NCBI GenBank assembly: GCA_900618425.1
Contig: UZAN01039648.1
Span: 39,609 to 103,608, forward strand
Direction of reading: 5' to 3'
Origin: Echinostoma caproni
Lineage: Eukaryota > Platyhelminthes > Trematoda > Plagiorchiida > Echinostomatidae
DNA length: 64,000 nt
The position numbers were made by a program, and so were the translations under genes. This document shows positions 59,160 to 64,000 of the stretch, piece by piece. The first letter of the stretch is position 1; each line of letters opens with the position of its first letter. The notes below the pieces were generated by a model. The model was not told the DNA's origin. It saw only the letters and a list, made by a program, of their open reading frames with translations, and did not search any database.

Positions 59160-62040
59160 AAGATGTCGACCTTCTAGTTCAGTTTTCCTTAGAAAACACC
59201 AAGCAGGTTGGCAAGTGGCTTTACATAAAACAAAACGTCAGAAAATGTATACCCCTGCTATTTGCTCATCAAACGTACGATCAGTATTTCACGCAACTGA
59301 TAAGAACGAAGAAATGCCGTGCATTGAGGATGATTGTGCTTCAGGAAACGAGGTTGTATCCTGACTTCAACGACTCTTTGGTTGAAATGGATTTCTTTCA
59401 TATGCATCGCTTGGATTGGAACTGTTCAATACGAAATCAAGTTGTGTTCAAACCGCCTACACCGAATGGTGGTAAGTCCACAAAGATTATTGTCACCCAT
59501 AAGGTAGGATATATCTCATGCATTTCGTTTGAATTTAAGCCCCGTTTTTTTGGCAATTTTCGTTCCATCATGGCATCAAATATTTACATAGTACCTTCTA
59601 GTATAACTTATGATGTACAGACATTTGCTGATGTATTTATATCCGAACTTTCTAACTACACGGAACGCTCTCATTTTTTCGTTAGCGGTGATTTTAACAA
59701 TGAAGATAATTGTTTCTCGATTTCTCTCTTTTGACAATCTTGCACATTTCCCCACAAAAGAAAACGCGTAGCTTGATCTTATGTTTTCGAACGATCCCGG
59801 CCTGTTTGCTGCGCAAAGAAAAGCCTCTATGGCAAACTCCAATTATTGTGTCATAACTATTTTGCCAAAAGTCTACTCAGAAGAACACCATAGAACGTTG
59901 ACACGTACATCTAGCCGGAAGATGTTTCATAAGCTGTGCGGCACGAACCACCCAGCATCACTGAGATAAATAGTTTCTCGTTCACATTTTGATCAGCGCT
60001 ATAACATGAGTGTCTCGGGCGAGTATGAACAACTCACTAGCTATTTGAACTTCTTCTTTGACTTCTGCTGCCCTATGGCCCCTATGTACATCAGTTCTGC
60101 CAGATTTTCTTCCACCTTTTTGAAGACCCTCGCCGCCGAGCTGTAGTTAAATAAACGACAGTGCTGATCAAGAATGAGATCAAAAATCTTGACAAACTTT
60201 ACACTTTAACCCTACTTGGTGATCAGAATTGCAAACCAATCTGGAATGCTATGAAAATTCTGTGAAACAAACGTCGGATTACGCGGGCCTCAATCCAAAG
60301 CAACTCAACTGCATGTTTTTCAACTCAAACTGAACTATTTATTTCATATTTCCAATCAGTTGACCATCATGAAGTTTCGCGTATCAGTTCTAATCAGGTG
60401 TGGGCACACCCGAATTGCCTCAAAACATCAAAAGCTTTCGCTCCCAACGGACTATGTCCAGTCGTCCTCAGGGAATGTGCGTATTATCTGGCGGAGCCAC
60501 TTGCAGGTATTTTCAACAATTGTTTCAAGGAACAAAAGTTGTCCATTTTCGGAAACCTGTGCGCATCACACCAGTCCAAAGAAAGAAGCTGAAAAATTGT
60601 GACTACTCGTCTGCAATTCTGTTTTACTAACAGTTTACAACAAAATGTATGCTTAGTAACATAATTCCTAACACTAGGCAGTTAGATAACAACCAATTCG
60701 CTTATCCCAAACAACGTTCTACCTTAGAGGCTCTTACGCATTCGGTTTTGCGATCGACAGACATGCACGCCACAGCATTTTGTGTGTTTCCACGACTATA
60801 GTAATGCTTTAAACTGTCCCGACAGAAGCAGGCTTTTGTCTCTACTCCAAGGTGCTGGATTGTCCCATACTACTCTGTCTCTACTCCAAAATTATTTTTC
60901 TGGTAGAACACTTCACGAAGTTACTTGGAAAAACCTCTGACTCACTACCAGTCAATTCAGGAGTGCACCAGGGAGCAGGTTTGTCCGCTTTTTTTCTCTT
61001 TCGATATTCAAGACCTATATAATGACCTAGATGATGTTTGTGTCAAGTATGCTGCTGATATCACCATAGGCTCCAAATTCCTAGGTAATTAACGCTTATC
61101 ACAGATTCAAACCAGTTAATCTGTCTCAAGCTTATAGCCTTCGTCTTTCAAGTTACCTCGCACTGCCTCAAATGTAGGAATGTTGTTATAACTGTACGCC
61201 CCTGATAAGGAAGAACAAAAGTCACTGAACTGGAGCGGGCTGACTGTAATTATGCCAACACGATTTCCAGTGTCAGTGGGTGAAATACAGATGAATAATC
61301 ATTAGAACTATCCGTACTGGTTAAATCGATAGTGATGCCGAACAGTCGAGTGACATCCAATGCGGCTGACCTGTGGAATGATTTGAGCTCTTATCACAGA
61401 TATCACTTCTTCGCTCGCCAAAGGAGAACGGCTACATACTTTGAAAGGGATTTTTCTGCCTTCTATGTTGACAACCAGCCTGTTCCCCGATTAAACTGTC
61501 TACAGTACCTCGGTGTTACTATCTGCCAAGATCTCACCTGGACTTCACATTATAAATCTACTTTTAACAAGAATAAATGATTGTGTTTCACCAGTTCCCG
61601 CTTACGCTCTTTGAAAGTTCCGCTGTATTTACTCATCCGGCTAGTATATTCTTTTGTTGTTACTCATCTTCTTCACTGCTCCCCAGTTTTTTTCGTCGAT
61701 CTTAGAGTTAAAGAGTACAGAATTCTAGGAAATTCTATTAAAATTAATTCTTGCACAAGTGGTATTTTCTACACACACTTGCTTAACTTTACTGCAGACA
61801 AACGTTTCACCTCTTGCGAAAACTTCTGCAACACCATTCTGTAAAAAATCACTCACCCATTACACACAGGAATTAAACAATGCGTGTTCATTTATGCAAC
61901 TAGGTGTCCTTATAAGCTTGTGCATGCTCGGACAAGTGCCTGCCGTTTGTCCGTTATCTCATATCTTTCGAGATTTTAGGTTCAAGAGGCATCCGTCAGA
62001 GAAACCCTTTCAATTTTTCTAAGCAAATGACGTTCATTTT
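59160..62040 (+). mobile_element. Decayed CR1/Jockey-like non-LTR retrotransposon
   Basis: One element is read across shifting plus-strand frames. Start: AGWQVALHKTKRQKMY and SSNVRSVF. Apurinic-type endonuclease: VLQETRLYPDFNDSLV (catalytic Glu kept), NIYIVPSS, FFVSGDFNNEDN (GDFN kept, near 59685), LMFSNDPGLF, and SNY where SDH is expected. Reverse transcriptase: NGLCPVVLRECAYYLAEPLA (near 60450), GVHQGAGLSAFFLF (near 60960, for GVPQGSVLSPLLF), KYAADIT (near 61055, a broken YADD). C-terminal: LNCLQYLGVTICQDLTW (near 61500) and SLKVPLYLLIRLVYSFVV. Many stops and frameshifts show it is dead. CR1/Jockey elements insert by target-primed reverse transcription. Confidence 0.85.
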
Positions 62041-62195
62041 TAAACTTTTACGCCACATTCCTCGGAACTAACGATGCTGTATTGCACTCTTCCTTTGTGA
62101 CCAAATGCGTAGATAAATGAGTCTGGAGTGCAAGAAGCTGACAATTCATCCACTAGGATGAATAAAGCGAGTTTTGGCTTTGACTTAATTGGTTC

Positions 62196-62290
62196 TACCT
62201 GTGAGGTTCCGGGGTTCAATCCCCAGTTGTGTCTATGGATTAACGTTGCTGATGAGACCAAACAAGGTCGAAACAGCTGTTCAGTGCTAG
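62196..62290 (+). repeat. SINE family A, 3' part
   Basis: CTGTGAGGTTCCGGGGTTCAATCCCC (B box 62211-62225), then AGTTGTGTCTATGGATT, GCTGATGAGACC and GGTCGAAACAGCTGT, match the second half of the copies at 24.3-24.9 kb. The first half is missing here. Confidence 0.62.
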
Positions 62291-63089
62291 CTAACTTTTC
62301 AGTTCACGCTTCGTTTGATCTATGCACGAATAATTCTTCCTATGGAATTGAATTAAATCCTTCATCACACTCATTCTTCAGTGAACATAAGTCGTAACTA
62401 CCAATGATAAGCAACATTGAAAAACTCATCAGCACCCGTAAATCCGTTGCATGAGTAATTCTTAATATTCCTCATCTTCTTATAGTGGCATGATCAATTT
62501 TATTGCTAAAACTGATTCGGTGGATTAAAATCTAGATGTGTACGACACTTCTTACAATAGAATGGTAGCGGAGCAAATTCAATTTCGCAAATAGAAACAG
62601 CGTATTTCCGGGTAAAGTGTATCCCAATTTAAGCCAGTGCTAAATTGAGTATGCTTGTGCGCCCGTTATAATTTGTCAACAATGTATGGAATGCATCGTG
62701 CCAAGAAAACGAAACGCAATCTGACAGGTTCCGTTGGTCAAACCAAAACGAAAACATAATCGGGGCTTGGTGGGAGAAAGAAGAGGTGCATTATACAAAT
62801 GAAACCGAATGTCCACAGTTGACCAAGCAACTGGATAAACATGATGCGCCTCACAAACCTTCTTTGAAAATGCACACTTCTGACTTCTTTTTATTGGAAT
62901 CATATACCTATATGGAACATAATTATGCGCGCCCTTCGATGGGCTGTTCTACACTTGCACGCTCTCCGTCACCTTGTGGGAATTTTCACATTTTCACTCA
63001 CTATCATGCGCCGTCGTTACTCATGGGATGATATTATTTGTTTCAAACGTGCCAGGACATGCTTTGTTGGTTCAGTGGTTTGTGTGACT
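62291..63089. other. Between two retroelements
   Basis: No gene recognised. The right-hand end may include the leader of the second CR1-like element, since an open frame from 62925 leads into it. Confidence 0.4.
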
Positions 63090-63860
63090 CCATTTTCTCA
63101 CTGTCCAGGCTGGACCAAAAAACGCAGGCGTGCAGGATGGCAAGTTGCCCTTAATTACACCCCTCTGTCAGAGATGACTGTCCCCTCATTGGTCAGCACC
63201 AACACTCGGTCTCTGTTTCCCAAAATTTCGGATTTAACTAATGTCCTCCGATCAGGAATTCATACGAACACGTGTGCAGTCTGTGTTCAAGGATCCTGGT
63301 TGAATAAGGACGTAGATGACTCTCTAGTGTCGATTGACGGCTTTTAAGTTTACCGACACCATCGTGGAACTGGAGGAAAAAAGACCGGAGTGGGTGTTGC
63401 CACATATATCAATGTTTTCTGGTGTGGCAAGTCCCATGTTGTTTATCAGTACTGCTCAAAAGGTATTGAGTGCCTAACTACACAGTGTCACCCTAGACTT
63501 TCCCATTTTAATCACACGATGTTGACTAACTTGTTTATACCCCCCCTCCTGTACACAGTCTGATTGTATGTCATTTTTCAACTCGTTCATACCTTTTATT
63601 GCCCCACTTTTAGATGTTAACCTGCACATAATCGTTGGTGACTTCAACCATACTAGCACTTATCCACTTTTATCATTGGTTATGACAGATCTCTGTCACT
63701 CTCCCACAAGAGGTAACGCTTTACTGGACAGAGTTATTACCAACCACCCAACCCTTTTTTCTTTAGCACTAAAAGCTCATATTTCTTCCAGTGGCCACTG
63801 CTTACTCTTAGTTCGACCTAAGGTTTATTCACATAGTGTACAAATCTTTCTCCTAATCTG
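63090..63860 (+). mobile_element. Second CR1/Jockey-like element, endonuclease part
   Basis: Same family and orientation as the element at 59160. RRRAGWQVALNYTPLSEMTV corresponds to AGWQVALHKT of the first copy, then SLVSTNTRSLFPKISDL. VQGSWLNKDVDDSLVSIDGF shows that the catalytic Glu of 'QE' has been lost. GKKTGVGVATYIN follows after a stop, then HIIVGDFNHTSTYP (GDFN kept, near 63640), GNALLDRVITNHPTLF and SSGHCLLLVRP (SGH for SDH). Stops and frameshifts mark it as inactive. The reverse transcriptase should lie beyond the window end if it is present. Confidence 0.78.
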
Positions 63861-64000
63861 AGCACATCAGATTTCGTTTTCGTAACTTCTCACCTACACG
63901 TGTTTCTCTCCTGAATTAATCTCTCAGACAGGCCTCCCGATGATTTTCATCATCTTCTTCTCTGCTCACATGTGTCCCCCTATTCATCCAAACAATCAAT
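63861..64000. other. Window end, likely inside the second element
   Basis: Probably the linker between the endonuclease and reverse transcriptase of the preceding element; no motif can be read in the remaining bases. Confidence 0.4.

Noticed and set aside
1..64000. CRISPR array, bacterial operons or prophage
   Set aside because: No regularly spaced direct repeats, no ribosome-binding-site-led gene clusters, and the gene and repeat content is animal-like.

Overview
The window looks like 64 kb of an animal genome, most likely a parasitic flatworm and probably a fluke. The evidence is a peptide GPCR of the DMSR / sex-peptide-receptor type, decayed Penelope-like and CR1/Jockey-like retroelements, tRNA-derived SINEs, AT-rich non-coding sequence, and short exon-like ORFs with GT-AG borders separated by kilobases. 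The species-level guess is inference. There is no bacterial gene organisation, no CRISPR array, no rRNA and no convincing functional tRNA gene. The assembly has a 787-base run of N (50528-51314) and single Ns at 8410 and 10725.

Layout. 1-21 kb is essentially gene-free; it holds a decayed Penelope-like reverse transcriptase on the minus strand (2946-3925), tRNA-like SINE remnants and one weak exon candidate. 21371-23182 (minus) is the only complete, confident gene: an intronless 603-codon seven-transmembrane receptor with an unusually long second intracellular loop. 24.3-24.9 kb holds two head-to-head copies of a tRNA-derived SINE forming a large inverted repeat. 28-41 kb contains exon-like minus-strand ORFs with splice-site-like borders (28063-28357, 33774-34111, 35554-35664, 39335-39589, 40702-41008), which may belong to one or more long-intron genes, plus a Penelope-like GIY-YIG endonuclease fragment (38508-39072, plus). 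41-58 kb is mostly non-coding, with a possible plus-strand terminal exon (47055-47233), a zinc-finger-like fragment near 55.8 kb and a possible receptor-like exon at 56626-56796 (minus). 58.9-64 kb is retroelement territory: a decayed CR1/Jockey-like element (59160-62040) bracketed by partial copies of the same SINE, then a second copy of a related element running off the window end.

How it fits together. The receptor gene stands alone in transposon-rich DNA with no sign of co-regulated neighbours. The minus-strand exon candidates are the best place to look for an unannotated host gene; transcript data would settle them. All retroelement copies carry stops or frameshifts and appear dead. The most unusual feature is the roughly 155-residue second intracellular loop of the receptor, which carries three CxxC pairs where related receptors have a short loop.
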